Source: CAZJFH01 sp964545205 (GTDB lineage Bacteria; Pseudomonadota; Alphaproteobacteria; Rhodospirillales; Magnetospirillaceae). Taken from it: 39,499 bases of DNA. A program made the position numbers and the translations under genes. Positions 27,887 through 36,825 of this stretch are shown here, in pieces (within the stretch, counting starts at the first letter, position 1; every line of letters begins with the position of its first letter). The notes beneath the pieces are model-generated. The model was not told the DNA's origin. It made no database searches and worked only from the letters and a program-made list of their open reading frames with translations. The stretch spans positions 1-39,499 of the forward strand of contig CAZJFH010000049.1 in NCBI GenBank assembly GCA_964545205.1, given 5' to 3'.

Positions 27887-28296
27887 GGCTCGGCCCCGCC
27901 CATCGCGCACAGCAGCGCCCAGGCGTCGTCGTCGATCGGCATGACGGACAGCCGCGACTGGCGGATCAGCGCCAGATGGGCCAGCCGCGGCTCGGCCTTG
28001 ATCGCGGCCAGCGTCACCGGCCTCGGCACCGGGCGCAGCGCCTTGACCGCGACCATGCCGAAGCGGCCGGCGGGGTCGGTGGGGTCGGGATGGTATTCCT
28101 TCACCACCTCGACGATGCCGACGATGCGCTTCTCGTCGACCGAATGATAGAAGAAGGCGGTGTCGCCCAGCCGCATCGCCTTCATGTTGGCGGCGGCCTG
28201 ATGGTTGCGCACGCCGTTCCAGGGTTCGACGCCGACCCGCACCTGGTCGTCCCACGACCACGACGACGGTTCGGACTTCAACAGCCAGTGCGCCAT
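27883..28296 (-). CDS. EVE-domain protein (Thy28-like)
   Basis: A 137-aa stand-alone EVE domain, starting MAHWLLKSEPSSWSWDD, with WNGVRNHQAAANMKAMRLGD, AFFYHS and the IVGIVEVVKEYHPDPTD stretch. EVE is a PUA-like fold that in related proteins binds modified bases in RNA or DNA. It sits 4 nt after the YciI gene and overlaps the Rieske gene by 4 nt. The trio is one transcription unit. Confidence 0.92.
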   Translation of the reverse strand: MAHWLLKSEPSSWSWDDQVRVGVEPWNGVRNHQAAANMKAMRLGDTAFFYHSVDEKRIVGIVEVVKEYHPDPTDPAGRFGMVAVKALRPVPRPVTLAAIKAEPRLAHLALIRQSRLSVMPIDDDAWALLCAMGGAEP

Positions 28297-28300
28297 GGCG

Positions 28301-28579
28301 TCAGGGCAGGACCTTCTTGTAGGGGCGGATGGTCACGCTCTCGAACAGGCCGGCCTTGACGTAGGGATCGGCGGCCATCATCGCCTCGGCGGCGGCGCGG
28401 TCGGGCAGGTCGATGACCAGCATGCTGCCGACCATGCGCTCGCCGTCGTCCGACAGCATCGGCCCGCCGCACAGCATCTTGTCGGCCTTCTGCCTGGCGA
28501 ACTCGAGATGGGCGGCGCGATTCGCCAGCCGGACCTCCTCGTGGCCGGGCTTGTCGACGCAATAGATCACGAACAGCAT
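28301..28579 (-). CDS. YciI-family protein
   Basis: A 92-aa alpha/beta (dimeric ferredoxin-like) protein. MLFVIYCVDKPGHEEVR, LCGGPMLSDDGERMVGSM and ADPYVKAGLFESVTIRPY are typical of YciI. The biochemical role of the family is largely unknown. First gene of the YciI-EVE-Rieske unit. In many alphaproteobacteria YciI and EVE genes lie next to gpsA; here a chemoreceptor gene lies between them and gpsA. Confidence 0.92.
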   Translation of the reverse strand: MLFVIYCVDKPGHEEVRLANRAAHLEFARQKADKMLCGGPMLSDDGERMVGSMLVIDLPDRAAAEAMMAADPYVKAGLFESVTIRPYKKVLP

Positions 28580-28714
28580 GCTAGCCTCCTCGATTGCCGC
28601 GCGAGACTAGCCGAGGCGCGCGGCGCGGTCCAGCGCCGGCCCGCTGATCGCCGTTTACCGCCGCCGCGCGGCGCGCTACCTTCCTTGCGCCATCGAGGCG
28701 AGGGGGGGGATGCG

Positions 28715-29977
28715 ATGTTCTTCGGCAAGGCGCAGCAGCAGGATTTCGGGGCCGCGGTGCGGCAGGCCTTCTTCGACCGGTCGCCGGACGCCTTGCTGGT
28801 GATCGACGACGGCCGCTTCGTCGAATGCAACGACGCGGCGGTGCGGATGTTCGGCTATCGCGACAAGGCGGCGCTGCGCAACGCCCGTCCCGAGCAGCTG
28901 TCGCCGCCGACCCAGCCCGACGGCCGGCCGTCGGCCGACAAGGCCGGCGAGATGATCGGCCTGGCGATGAAGACCGGCCACCACCGCTTCGAATGGGTCC
29001 ACCGCCGCCAGGACGGCGGCGACCTGCCGGTCGTGGTGACGCTGATGCCGACCCAGGTGCAGGGCCGGCCGGTGGTGCTGGTCGCGATCAACGATGTGCG
29101 CGAGGTGACGGCGGCGCGCGAGGCGCAGGACCGCACCGCGGCGATGCGGCGCCTGGCGGCGTCGTTCGAGGGCACGGTCAAGGGCGTCGCCGAGCAGCTC
29201 GCCGCCGCCACCGCGACGCTGAAGGACCGCGCCGGCCAGCTCGCCCGCGGCAACGGCGACATGGAGCGCCAGGCCGGCACCGCGTCGCAGGCCGCCGACC
29301 GCACCTCGGCCAACCTGCAGACCGTGGCCTCGGCGGCCGAGGAGCTGTCGTCGTCGGTGTCCGAGGTCGCGCGCCAGACCAGCGCCGCCGCCCACCGCAC
29401 CAAGCAGGTCACCGCCGACGCGCTGTCGACCGAGCGCGCCATCGCCAACCTGGCCGAGACCGCCCAGCGCATCGGCGAGATCGTCCAGCTGATCAGCTCG
29501 ATCGCCGCCCAGACCAACCTGCTGGCGCTCAACGCCACGATCGAGGCGGCGCGGGCCGGCGAGGCCGGCAAGGGCTTCGCCGTCGTCGCCTCCGAGGTCA
29601 AGAACCTCGCCAACCAGACCGCCAAGGCGACCGACGACATCACCGGCCAGGTCGCGACCATCGAATCGGCGGTCAAGGAGGCGGTCAACGCGGTCAACAA
29701 GATCGTCGAGGGCATCCGCGACATCGACGGCGTCACCGGCTCGATCGCCGACGCCGCCGAGCAGCAGTCGGCGGCCACCGGCGAGATCAGCCGCAACGTC
29801 AACGCCACCGCGACGGCGATGGGCGAGGTCTCGCACAGCGTCGGCAGCCTGGTCCACGCCGTCCAGGACGCCGCCAAGGCGGCCGGCGCCGTGCTCGACC
29901 TGTCGAACGACCTTGGCGCCAAGAGCCAGAAGATGATGACCGAGGTCCAGCAGTTCGGCGCCCAGGTCAAGGGCTGA
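28715..29977 (+). CDS. Soluble PAS-containing methyl-accepting chemotaxis protein
   Basis: A 420-aa receptor without transmembrane helices. A PAS domain (about 19-135: AFFDRSPDALLVIDDGRFVECNDAAVRMFG, split, and FEWVHRRQDGG) is followed by a long coiled coil. The MCP signalling tip contains ISSIAAQTNLLALNATIEAA (about 265-284) and GKGFAVVASEVKNLA, which contact CheA/CheW. There is no HAMP domain and no C-terminal CheR-docking pentapeptide (it ends FGAQVKG). It therefore probably senses an internal cue such as redox or energy. The ATG at 28715 is preceded by a purine-rich tract. It stands alone on the plus strand. Confidence 0.93.
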   Translation: MFFGKAQQQDFGAAVRQAFFDRSPDALLVIDDGRFVECNDAAVRMFGYRDKAALRNARPEQLSPPTQPDGRPSADKAGEMIGLAMKTGHHRFEWVHRRQDGGDLPVVVTLMPTQVQGRPVVLVAINDVREVTAAREAQDRTAAMRRLAASFEGTVKGVAEQLAAATATLKDRAGQLARGNGDMERQAGTASQAADRTSANLQTVASAAEELSSSVSEVARQTSAAAHRTKQVTADALSTERAIANLAETAQRIGEIVQLISSIAAQTNLLALNATIEAARAGEAGKGFAVVASEVKNLANQTAKATDDITGQVATIESAVKEAVNAVNKIVEGIRDIDGVTGSIADAAEQQSAATGEISRNVNATATAMGEVSHSVGSLVHAVQDAAKAAGAVLDLSNDLGAKSQKMMTEVQQFGAQVKG

Positions 29978-30006
29978 CGCCGGCCTTTCCAGCGGCTGGC
30001 CGCCCT

Positions 30007-30076
30007 GGGAGCGCGGGCGTCCTCGCCCGCACCGCGGCCTGAAGCGTGTGGGGGCGGGCGGGACGCCCGCGCTCCC
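30007..30076. repeat. REP-like doublet, copy B
   Basis: GGGAGCGCGGGCGTCC (unit 30007-30030) faces a near-identical inverted unit at 30054-30076. It is the same layout as copy A at 12493-12569. It sits between two convergent genes (MCP and gpsA) and could act as a bidirectional transcript end. Confidence 0.75.
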
Positions 30077-30099
30077 GGGGCGCTGCCGGTCGTCCGCCG

Positions 30100-31092
30100 C
30101 TACTCCGCCCGGAACGGCCGCGCCAGCAGGGCGGCGACGGTGGCGTCGATGTCGGCGTCCTGGTGCAGGATGGCCTCGACGGCGGCGGCGATCGGCATCT
30201 CGACGCCCATGCGCGCCGCCAGCCCGACCACCGAGGCGGCCGAGGCCACCCCTTCGGTGACCGCGGCGCGACGGCCGAGGATGGCGGCCAGCGGCTCGCC
30301 CTGGCCGAGCGCGTAGCCCAGCGAGAAGTTGCGCGACTGCTGGCTGCTGGCGGTCAGGATCAGGTCGCCGAGGCCCGACAGCCCCATCAGCGTCTCGCGC
30401 CGGCCGCCCATCGCCTCGGCCAGGCGCATGATCTCGGCGAGGCCGCGGGTGATCAGGGCGGCGCGGGCGTTGTCGCCGAGGCCGCGGCCCTCGACGATGC
30501 CGCAGGCGATCGCCAGCACGTTCTTGACCGCGCCGCCGATCTCGGCGCCGACCATGTCGTCCGACAGGTAGGGCCGGAAGCTCGGCGTGCCCAGCGCCGA
30601 GACCAGCGCCGCGCCGATCCCGGCGTCGGCGCAGGCCAGGGTCACCGCCGTCGGCTGGCCGCGCGCCACCTCGGCGGCGAAGGTCGGGCCCGACAGCACC
30701 GCCTGCGGCGCGGCGGGCAGTTCGGCGGCGACGACCTCGGTCATCATCGCCAGCGAGCCGTTCTCGACCCCCTTGGCGCAGATCACCGCCGGCGCCCCCT
30801 CCGGCCAGTGCGGGCGCAAGGACCGGCACACCGGGCGCAGGAACTGCGACGGCACCACCAGCAGCACCGCGCCGGCGGCGGCGACGCAGCCCGGATCGGT
30901 GGTGGCGGCGATGCCGGCGGGCAGGGCGATGCCGGGCAGATAGAGCCGGTTCTCGCCGGCGGCGACGGCGGCGGCGACCTCGGGTTCGCGCGCCCACAGG
31001 GTGACGGTGCGGCCGGCGCGGCGGGCGGTGGCGGCCAGCGCCGTGCCCCAGGCGCCGGCGCCGACCACGACGATGCGGTCGAAGGTGGTCAT
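30100..31092 (-). CDS. gpsA: Glycerol-3-phosphate dehydrogenase [NAD(P)+]
   Basis: GpsA reduces dihydroxyacetone phosphate to sn-glycerol-3-phosphate for phospholipid synthesis. The 330-aa protein has the dinucleotide-binding GAGAWGTAL (11-19), the KGVE and GPTFAAEVARGQPTA segments, the catalytic-Lys region GAVKNVLAIACG and LGDNARAALITRGLAE. GGAG lies upstream of the ATG. It is 46 nt downstream of tsaD, likely co-transcribed. Confidence 0.96.
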   Translation of the reverse strand: MTTFDRIVVVGAGAWGTALAATARRAGRTVTLWAREPEVAAAVAAGENRLYLPGIALPAGIAATTDPGCVAAAGAVLLVVPSQFLRPVCRSLRPHWPEGAPAVICAKGVENGSLAMMTEVVAAELPAAPQAVLSGPTFAAEVARGQPTAVTLACADAGIGAALVSALGTPSFRPYLSDDMVGAEIGGAVKNVLAIACGIVEGRGLGDNARAALITRGLAEIMRLAEAMGGRRETLMGLSGLGDLILTASSQQSRNFSLGYALGQGEPLAAILGRRAAVTEGVASAASVVGLAARMGVEMPIAAAVEAILHQDADIDATVAALLARPFRAE

Positions 31093-31138
31093 CGTCCTGA
31101 TCTCCTACACCACGGAACGGCCGCCGTCACGCCCCGCC

Positions 31139-32194
31139 TCACGCCTTCACGCCGGCGCCGCGCGCCTTGGCGGCGGTGGGGTCGAGCGGCCAGCGCGGGC
31201 GCGGCGCGAAGTCGAGCGGATCGCTCATGCCCAGGCGGAAGCGCTCCAGCCCGGCCCAGGCGATCATCGCCGCGTTGTCGGTGCACAGGCGCAACGGCGG
31301 CGCCACCAGGCGCATGCCGTGCGCCTCGGCGACGCCGGCCAGCCGCGCCCGCAGCGCCTGGTTGGCGGCGACGCCGCCGGCGACGACCAGCGCGTCGGCC
31401 CGGGGGTGGGCGGCACGGAAGGCCTTGATGCCGCGCGCGCAGCGATCGGCGAGGCTGTCGGCGACGGCGGCCTGGAACGAGGCGGCGAGGTCGGCGCGAT
31501 CCTGATCGGTCGGCGGCCGGCCGAGGCCGTCGCGGGCCAGCCGCACCGCCGTCTTCAGGCCCGAGAACGAGAAGTCGCAGCCCGGCCTGCCCTTGAGCGG
31601 GCGCGGCAGGGCGAAGCGGCCGGGATCGCCGGCGGCGGCGGCGCGCTCGACCGCCGGGCCGCCGGGATAGCCGAGGCCGAGCATCTTGGCGACCTTGTCG
31701 AAGGCCTCGCCGGCGGCGTCGTCGATCGTGGTGCCCAGCCGGCGGTACGACCCGACGCCCAGCACCTCCAGCAGCTGGCAGTGGCCGCCCGAGACCAGCA
31801 GCAGCAGATAGGGAAAGTCGAGGCCGTCGGTCAGCCGCGCCGTCAGGGCGTGGCCCTCGAGGTGGTTGACGGCGACGAAGGGCAGCTTGTGGACGGCGGC
31901 GATCGCCTTGGCGCTCATCACCCCGACCATGACGCCGCCGATCAGGCCCGGCCCGCCGGTGGCGGCGACCGCGTCGAGCTCGGCGAAGCCGATGCCGGCG
32001 CGGGCCATCGCCTCGGCGATCAGCCGGTCGATGTGGTCGAGATGGGCGCGCGCCGCGACTTCCGGCACGACGCCGCCATAGGGCCGGTGCTCGTCGAGCT
32101 GCGACAGCACGACGTCGGCCAGGATGGCGCGGCCGTCGTCGACCACCGCGGCCGCCGTCTCGTCGCAGCTCGTCTCGATGCCCAGAACCCTCAT
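31139..32194 (-). CDS. tsaD: tRNA N6-adenosine threonylcarbamoyltransferase TsaD
   Basis: TsaD is the catalytic subunit of the t6A37 tRNA modification. It is 351 aa from the start MRVLGIETSCDETA; an in-frame ATG 69 nt upstream is rejected as it adds non-family residues. The metal-binding HLEGH (His111, His115), LVSGGHCQLLEV, the Gly-rich GLGYPGGPAVE and the C-terminal TDNAAMIAWAG are visible. Divergent from hemC across 83 nt, as commonly seen in alphaproteobacteria. Confidence 0.97.
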   Translation of the reverse strand: MRVLGIETSCDETAAAVVDDGRAILADVVLSQLDEHRPYGGVVPEVAARAHLDHIDRLIAEAMARAGIGFAELDAVAATGGPGLIGGVMVGVMSAKAIAAVHKLPFVAVNHLEGHALTARLTDGLDFPYLLLLVSGGHCQLLEVLGVGSYRRLGTTIDDAAGEAFDKVAKMLGLGYPGGPAVERAAAAGDPGRFALPRPLKGRPGCDFSFSGLKTAVRLARDGLGRPPTDQDRADLAASFQAAVADSLADRCARGIKAFRAAHPRADALVVAGGVAANQALRARLAGVAEAHGMRLVAPPLRLCTDNAAMIAWAGLERFRLGMSDPLDFAPRPRWPLDPTAAKARGAGVKA

Positions 32195-32277
32195 TCCACC
32201 ATATCTTCCGCCATGTGCCCGCCGGGCAGGCAATAATCCCTTTTCTTGGGCGTTTCCACCCACTAAAACACGCGGTC

Positions 32278-33216
32278 ATGACAGACGCACCCATCCGCAT
32301 CGGCACCCGCCGCTCGCCGCTCGCCCTGGCCCAGGCCTACGAGACCCGCGAGCGCCTGATCGCCGCGCATCCTGAGCTGGCCGCCGCCGGCGCCATCGAG
32401 ATCGTCGAGATCGTCACCACCGGCGACAAGGTGCTCGACCGCACCCTGTCGGAGATCGGCAACAAGGGCCTGTTCACCAAGGAGATCGACGAGGCGATGC
32501 TCGACGGCCGCGTCGACATCGCCGTCCACTCGATGAAGGACGTGCCGACGGCGCTGCCCGACGGCATCGTGCTGCCGTGCATCCTGCCGCGCGAGGATCC
32601 GCGCGACGCCTTCATGTGCCTGAAGGCCGCCAGCCTGGCCGAGCTGCCGTCCGGCTCGGTGGTCGGCACCGCCAGCTTGCGCCGCGGCGCGCAGATCCTG
32701 TTCCGCCGGCCCGACCTCAAGGTGGTGCCGCTGCGCGGCAACGTCCAGACGCGGATGAAGCGGCTCGAGGAGGGCGTCGTCGACGCCACCCTGCTGGCGC
32801 TGGCCGGCCTGCGCCGCCTCGGCCTCGCCGACCGCGCCGCGGCGGTGATCGCGCCCGAGGACCTGCTGCCGGCGGTGGCCCAGGGCGCCATCGGCATCAC
32901 CTGCCGCACCGGCGACGCGCGCGCCCACCGCTACCTGGCGGCGCTCGACTGCCCGGCGTCGCACATCCGCGTCGACGCCGAGCGGGCGTTCCTGACGGCG
33001 CTGGACGGCTCGTGCCGCACGCCGATCGCGGCGCTGGCGCTGCTCGACGGCGACGCGCTGTCGTTCCGCGGCCTGATCATCCGCCCCGACGGCGGCCAGA
33101 TCTTCGAGACCGCGCGCCACGGCGACGCCGCCGAGGCGGCGGCGATGGGCCGCGACGCCGGCGAGGAACTCAAGGCCAAGGCCGGCCCCGGCTTCTTCAC
33201 GCCGCAGGCGCACTGA
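32278..33216 (+). CDS. hemC: Porphobilinogen deaminase (hydroxymethylbilane synthase)
   Basis: HemC polymerises four porphobilinogens to hydroxymethylbilane. It is 312 aa from MTDAPIRIGTRRSPLALAQA. Catalytic Asp88 lies in HSMKDVP. The dipyrromethane cofactor attaches to Cys246 in LDGSCRTPI. TASLRRGAQ and LRGNVQTRM are also present. An earlier in-frame ATG (32215) precedes non-family sequence. First gene of the heme cluster, with the hemD start 4 nt after its stop. Confidence 0.97.
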   Translation: MTDAPIRIGTRRSPLALAQAYETRERLIAAHPELAAAGAIEIVEIVTTGDKVLDRTLSEIGNKGLFTKEIDEAMLDGRVDIAVHSMKDVPTALPDGIVLPCILPREDPRDAFMCLKAASLAELPSGSVVGTASLRRGAQILFRRPDLKVVPLRGNVQTRMKRLEEGVVDATLLALAGLRRLGLADRAAAVIAPEDLLPAVAQGAIGITCRTGDARAHRYLAALDCPASHIRVDAERAFLTALDGSCRTPIAALALLDGDALSFRGLIIRPDGGQIFETARHGDAAEAAAMGRDAGEELKAKAGPGFFTPQAH

Positions 33217-33220
33217 CCGG

Positions 33221-33946
33221 ATGCTGGCGCTCGTCACCCGACCGCGGGAGGACGCCGAGGGCGTCGTCCGGCTGTTGCGCGAGCGCGGCATCGACGCGGT
33301 CGTCGAGCCGCTGTTGCGCATCGTGCCGCTGGCCGGGGTGTCGGTGCCGCTCGACGGCGCGCAGGCCATCCTGGCGACCAGCGCCAACGGCGTGCGCGCC
33401 CTGGCGGCGGCGACGCCGGTGCGCGACCTGCCGGTGCTGGCGGTCGGCGACGCCTCGGCGCGCTGCGCCCGCGAGCACGGCTTCGCCGAGGTGCTCAGCG
33501 CCGAGGGCGACGCCGATTCGCTGGTCGCCCTGGTGCGCGAACGGCTCGATCCCGCCGCCGGCGCGCTGGTCCACGCCGCCGGCACCACGGTCGCCGGCGA
33601 CGTCTCCGGGGCGCTGGCCGCCGCCGGCTACGAGGTTCGGCGGGTGGTCCTCTACGAAGCGCAGGTCGCCGAGGCGCTCAGCCCTGGACTAAAGGGGGAG
33701 TTGGCGGCCGGCAAAATCGACCTGGCGCTGTTCTTTTCTCCCCGCACCGCGAGGACGTTTGTTAACCTGTTGCGCGGCCACGGGCTGGACGCGTCTTGCG
33801 CCGGCATCGCGGCGTATTGCCTCAGCCGAGCGGTGGCGGAGCAGTTGGCGCCGCTGCCCTGGGGGCGTTTGCGCGTGGCGGCAAGGCCCGACATGGCGTC
33901 GCTGATGGCGGCGCTGGACGGGGCGTTATCGGGGAAAGACAACTAA
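33221..33946 (+). CDS. hemD: Uroporphyrinogen-III synthase
   Basis: HemD closes and isomerises hydroxymethylbilane to uroporphyrinogen III. The family is weakly conserved. Support comes from the start MLALVTRPREDAEGVV, the middle ATSANGVRALA and VGDASARCAREHGF, the segment VHAAGTTVAGDVSGAL, FFSPRTARTFVNLL near the C terminus, and position between hemC and the mic60 gene. At 241 aa it is of normal size. The next gene begins 15 nt later. Confidence 0.94.
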   Translation: MLALVTRPREDAEGVVRLLRERGIDAVVEPLLRIVPLAGVSVPLDGAQAILATSANGVRALAAATPVRDLPVLAVGDASARCAREHGFAEVLSAEGDADSLVALVRERLDPAAGALVHAAGTTVAGDVSGALAAAGYEVRRVVLYEAQVAEALSPGLKGELAAGKIDLALFFSPRTARTFVNLLRGHGLDASCAGIAAYCLSRAVAEQLAPLPWGRLRVAARPDMASLMAALDGALSGKDN

Positions 33947-33961
33947 GCGGACGAGACGCCG

Positions 33962-35401
33962 ATGGCGAAGAAGGTCAGGACAACTGGCGAGAGGCGAGGC
34001 AAGGACATGAGCCCGAACCGGGAAGACGACAAGGATCAGGACAAGGACGCCGACACGCCCGAGCGGCCGGTCGCGGCGAGCGACGCCGACAAGGCCGCGG
34101 CCGACCAGCCGCAGGGCGGCACGGGCGCCGCGCCGGAACAGGCGACGCCGCCCGAAGGCATCGCCGCCGAGACCGGCGGCCCGGTGGCGCCGACTCCCGA
34201 GACCCGGCAGGCCGAAGCCGAGCCGCGGCCCGAACCCGAACCCGAACCCGAGCCCGAGCCCGCCACGGCCGCGCCCGCCGGCGCCGAGCCGGCCCGCGAG
34301 CGCGGCGGCATCGGCGCCGGCGGCGCCTTCTTCATGGGCCTGATCGCCACGATCCTGGTGCTGGCGGCCCTGGCCGCCGCCGCCTGGGTGACCCTGCCGG
34401 CCTGGCAGACCCGCGTCGCGACCCTGTTCGCCGGCGGCGGCGAGGAGCGCATCGGCACCGTCGAGAACCGCGCCGCCCGCGTCGCCGAGCAGGTCACCGC
34501 GATGGCCGGCCGCGTCGACCAGCTCGAACGCAACGTCGCCGAGCTGCGCGACGCCGTGCGGCAGATCGGCCAGCAGGCCCCGGCCGCCGCCGGCGGCCCG
34601 TCGGTCGATCCGGCGCGCGTCGACGCCCTGGCCCAGCGCGTCGCCGCGCTGGAGACGCTGGACCGCGTCGATCCGGCCCGCGTCGCGGCGCTCGGAGACG
34701 CCGTCGAGCAGTTGAACGGCCAGATCGCCGAGCTCCAGGACCAGATCGGCCAGACCCGCGACCAGATCGCGCAGGTCGAGAAGGCCAGCGCCGACGCCGC
34801 CACCGTGCTGCGCCTGGCCGACCGCATCGAGGCGGCCGAGAGCGCCGTCCGCCAGGCCGAGTCCCGCACCCAGGCGGCGCAGGCGCTGCTGATGACCGTC
34901 GGCCAGCTGCGCGAGGCGGTGTTCAACGGCCAGTCCTTCGACGAGGAGCTGCGCGCGGTCAAGGCGGTGGCGCCCGACGACGCCGACGTCGCCCGGTCGC
35001 TGCAGGCGCTGCAGCCGCTGGCCGCCAAGGGCGTCGCGACCCGCACGGCCCTGGCCGCCCGCTTCGGCGAGCTGGCGCCCGACATCGTCCGCGCCGATTT
35101 CGGCCCCGAGGCCGAGGGCTGGCTGCGCCAGACCATCCAGCGCCTGACCTCGGTGGTCACCGTGCGCCGCACCGAGGGCGACGTCGCCGGCGAGTCGGTC
35201 GCCGCCATCGTCGCCCGCGCCGAAGCCGCCCTCGACCAGGGCGACCTCGCCGGCGCGGTGAACGAGCTGTCGGCGCTGCAGGGTCCGGCGGCCGAGACCG
35301 CGGCGCCGTGGCTGAACGCGGCCAAGGCGCGGCTGGCGGCCGAGACGGCGCTGTCCGACCTCTCGGCGCACGCCGTCGCCGTCACCGAAGCGCGCGGGTG
35401 A
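33962..35401 (+). CDS. Mitofilin/Mic60-like membrane protein
   Basis: The 479-aa protein has an N-terminal disordered, charged region (1-115) with an EP-repeat (88-100). One transmembrane helix follows (about 121-145), then a long coiled coil (about 160-310) and a C-terminal helical domain (QPLAAKGVATRTALAARF, LDQGDLAGAVNELSAL, APWLNAAKARLAAETAL). This plan, and its place between hemD and hemY, match alphaproteobacterial homologues of mitochondrial Mic60. These shape inner-membrane invaginations and tether envelope layers. Start is ATG 33962; an in-frame ATG at 34007 is also possible. hemY begins 5 nt after its stop. Confidence 0.85.
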   Translation: MAKKVRTTGERRGKDMSPNREDDKDQDKDADTPERPVAASDADKAAADQPQGGTGAAPEQATPPEGIAAETGGPVAPTPETRQAEAEPRPEPEPEPEPEPATAAPAGAEPARERGGIGAGGAFFMGLIATILVLAALAAAAWVTLPAWQTRVATLFAGGGEERIGTVENRAARVAEQVTAMAGRVDQLERNVAELRDAVRQIGQQAPAAAGGPSVDPARVDALAQRVAALETLDRVDPARVAALGDAVEQLNGQIAELQDQIGQTRDQIAQVEKASADAATVLRLADRIEAAESAVRQAESRTQAAQALLMTVGQLREAVFNGQSFDEELRAVKAVAPDDADVARSLQALQPLAAKGVATRTALAARFGELAPDIVRADFGPEAEGWLRQTIQRLTSVVTVRRTEGDVAGESVAAIVARAEAALDQGDLAGAVNELSALQGPAAETAAPWLNAAKARLAAETALSDLSAHAVAVTEARG

Positions 35402-35406
35402 CGGCC

Positions 35407-36771
35407 ATGGCACGCACGATCCTGTTCCTGCTCGCCGCCGGCCTGCTGGTCGCGGCGGGGGTGTGGTTCGCCGAACGCCCGGGCGACGTGGTCATCCACT
35501 GGCAGGGCTGGCGCGTCGACACCAACGTGCCGATCCTGCTGATCGGGCTGTTCGCCGTCCTGTTCGCCTTCTCGCTGGTGTTCCGCTTCCTGGTCTGGCT
35601 GCTGTCGACGCCGCGGCGGGTCGCCCGCTCGCGGCGCGAGAACCGCCAGCGCAAGGGCTATCTGGCGCTGATCGACGGCCTGTCGGCGGTCGCCGCCGGC
35701 GACCCCGAGATGGCCAACAAGAAGGCGCGGCGCGCCGACTCGCTGCTGCGCGATCCGCCGCTGACCATGCTGCTGTCGGCCCAGGCGGCCCAGCTCACCG
35801 GCGATTCCGAAGCCGCCAAGCAGCATTTCGCGGCGATGCTGGAGCGGCCCGAGACCGCCTTCCTCGGCCTGCGCGGGCTGCTGACCCAGGCGATCAAGGA
35901 GGGCAACCAGGCCGCGGCGCTCGACTACGCCCGCCGCGCGCACGCGCTCAATCCCGACGCGCCGTGGCTGACCGCGACGCTGTTCGACCTCCAGGCCCGC
36001 GCCGGTCTGTGGCGCGAGGCCCAGGACACCCTGGCCGCCGCCAGCCGCCGCGGCGTCTTCGCCGAGGACGAGGCGCGGCGCAAGAAGGCGGTGGTGCTGC
36101 ACGCCCGCGCCGGCCAGGCGCTGGACGCCGGCGAGCGCAAGGACGCGATCAAGCTCCTGCGCGAGGCCGGCAAGGCCGACCCGGCGTTCAATCCCGCCAC
36201 CATCCTGCTGGCGCGGCTGCTGGCCGAGGACGGCAAGCAGCGCCGCGCGGCCGGGCTGATCGAGGACTCGTGGCGGTTCAACCCGCACCCCGACCTCGCC
36301 AAGGCCTATCTCGAGCTCTATCCCGGCGACGACCCGCTGCAGCGGGTGCGCCGGGCCGAGACCCTGGCCGGGGCGCATCCCGGCCATCCCGAGAGCTATC
36401 TGACGGTGGCCCAGGCGGCGCTCGACGCCGAGCTGTGGGGCCAGGCGCGCACCCAGCTCGAAAAGGCCGCCGACCTGCGGCCGACCGCGCGGGTCTACCG
36501 CATGCTGGCCAAGGTCGAGGAGCAGGAGACCGGCGACGCCGCCAAGGTCCGCGACTGGCTGGCCCGCGCCGCCGAGGCCAAGCCCGAGCCGATCTGGCTG
36601 TGCCGCCAGTGCGGCACGCCGGCCCCGGAATGGGTCACCGCCTGCGCCGCCTGCCACGGCGTCGACACCATCGCCTGGACCGACCCCCTGATGCCGCCGA
36701 CGCCGGCGCCGCTGCCGTCGATGACCGTCGAGGAGCCGACCGCCGCGCCGCAGCAGCAGGCGGCGTCGTAG
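35407..36771 (+). CDS. hemY: HemY-like TPR membrane protein with C-terminal zinc ribbon
   Basis: Despite the name, this HemY (N-terminal HemY domain, not protoporphyrinogen oxidase) is a TPR protein of the heme cluster with unclear activity. The 454-aa sequence has two N-terminal transmembrane helices (about 3-20, 38-60), the HemY_N segment, then TPR-like helices to about 385. The end holds a zinc ribbon CRQC-N10-CAAC (Cys399, 402, 413, 416) and a Pro-rich tail. The ribbon resembles that of LapB/YciM. Start ATG is at 35407, just after the mic60 stop. Confidence 0.9.
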   Translation: MARTILFLLAAGLLVAAGVWFAERPGDVVIHWQGWRVDTNVPILLIGLFAVLFAFSLVFRFLVWLLSTPRRVARSRRENRQRKGYLALIDGLSAVAAGDPEMANKKARRADSLLRDPPLTMLLSAQAAQLTGDSEAAKQHFAAMLERPETAFLGLRGLLTQAIKEGNQAAALDYARRAHALNPDAPWLTATLFDLQARAGLWREAQDTLAAASRRGVFAEDEARRKKAVVLHARAGQALDAGERKDAIKLLREAGKADPAFNPATILLARLLAEDGKQRRAAGLIEDSWRFNPHPDLAKAYLELYPGDDPLQRVRRAETLAGAHPGHPESYLTVAQAALDAELWGQARTQLEKAADLRPTARVYRMLAKVEEQETGDAAKVRDWLARAAEAKPEPIWLCRQCGTPAPEWVTACAACHGVDTIAWTDPLMPPTPAPLPSMTVEEPTAAPQQQAAS

Positions 36772-36785
36772 GGTGCGGGACCCGC

Positions 36786-36814
36786 TTGCAACCCGGGCCG
36801 GGAATCGCTATGTT
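36786..36814 (+). promoter_or_regulatory. Candidate promoter of tRNA-Thr
   Basis: TTGCAA (36786-36791), a 17-nt spacer and TATGTT (36809-36814) lie directly before the tRNA. Initiation would fall near 36821, five nt before the mature 5' end. Confidence 0.6.
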
Positions 36815-36825
36815 CCCGGCCTCAC

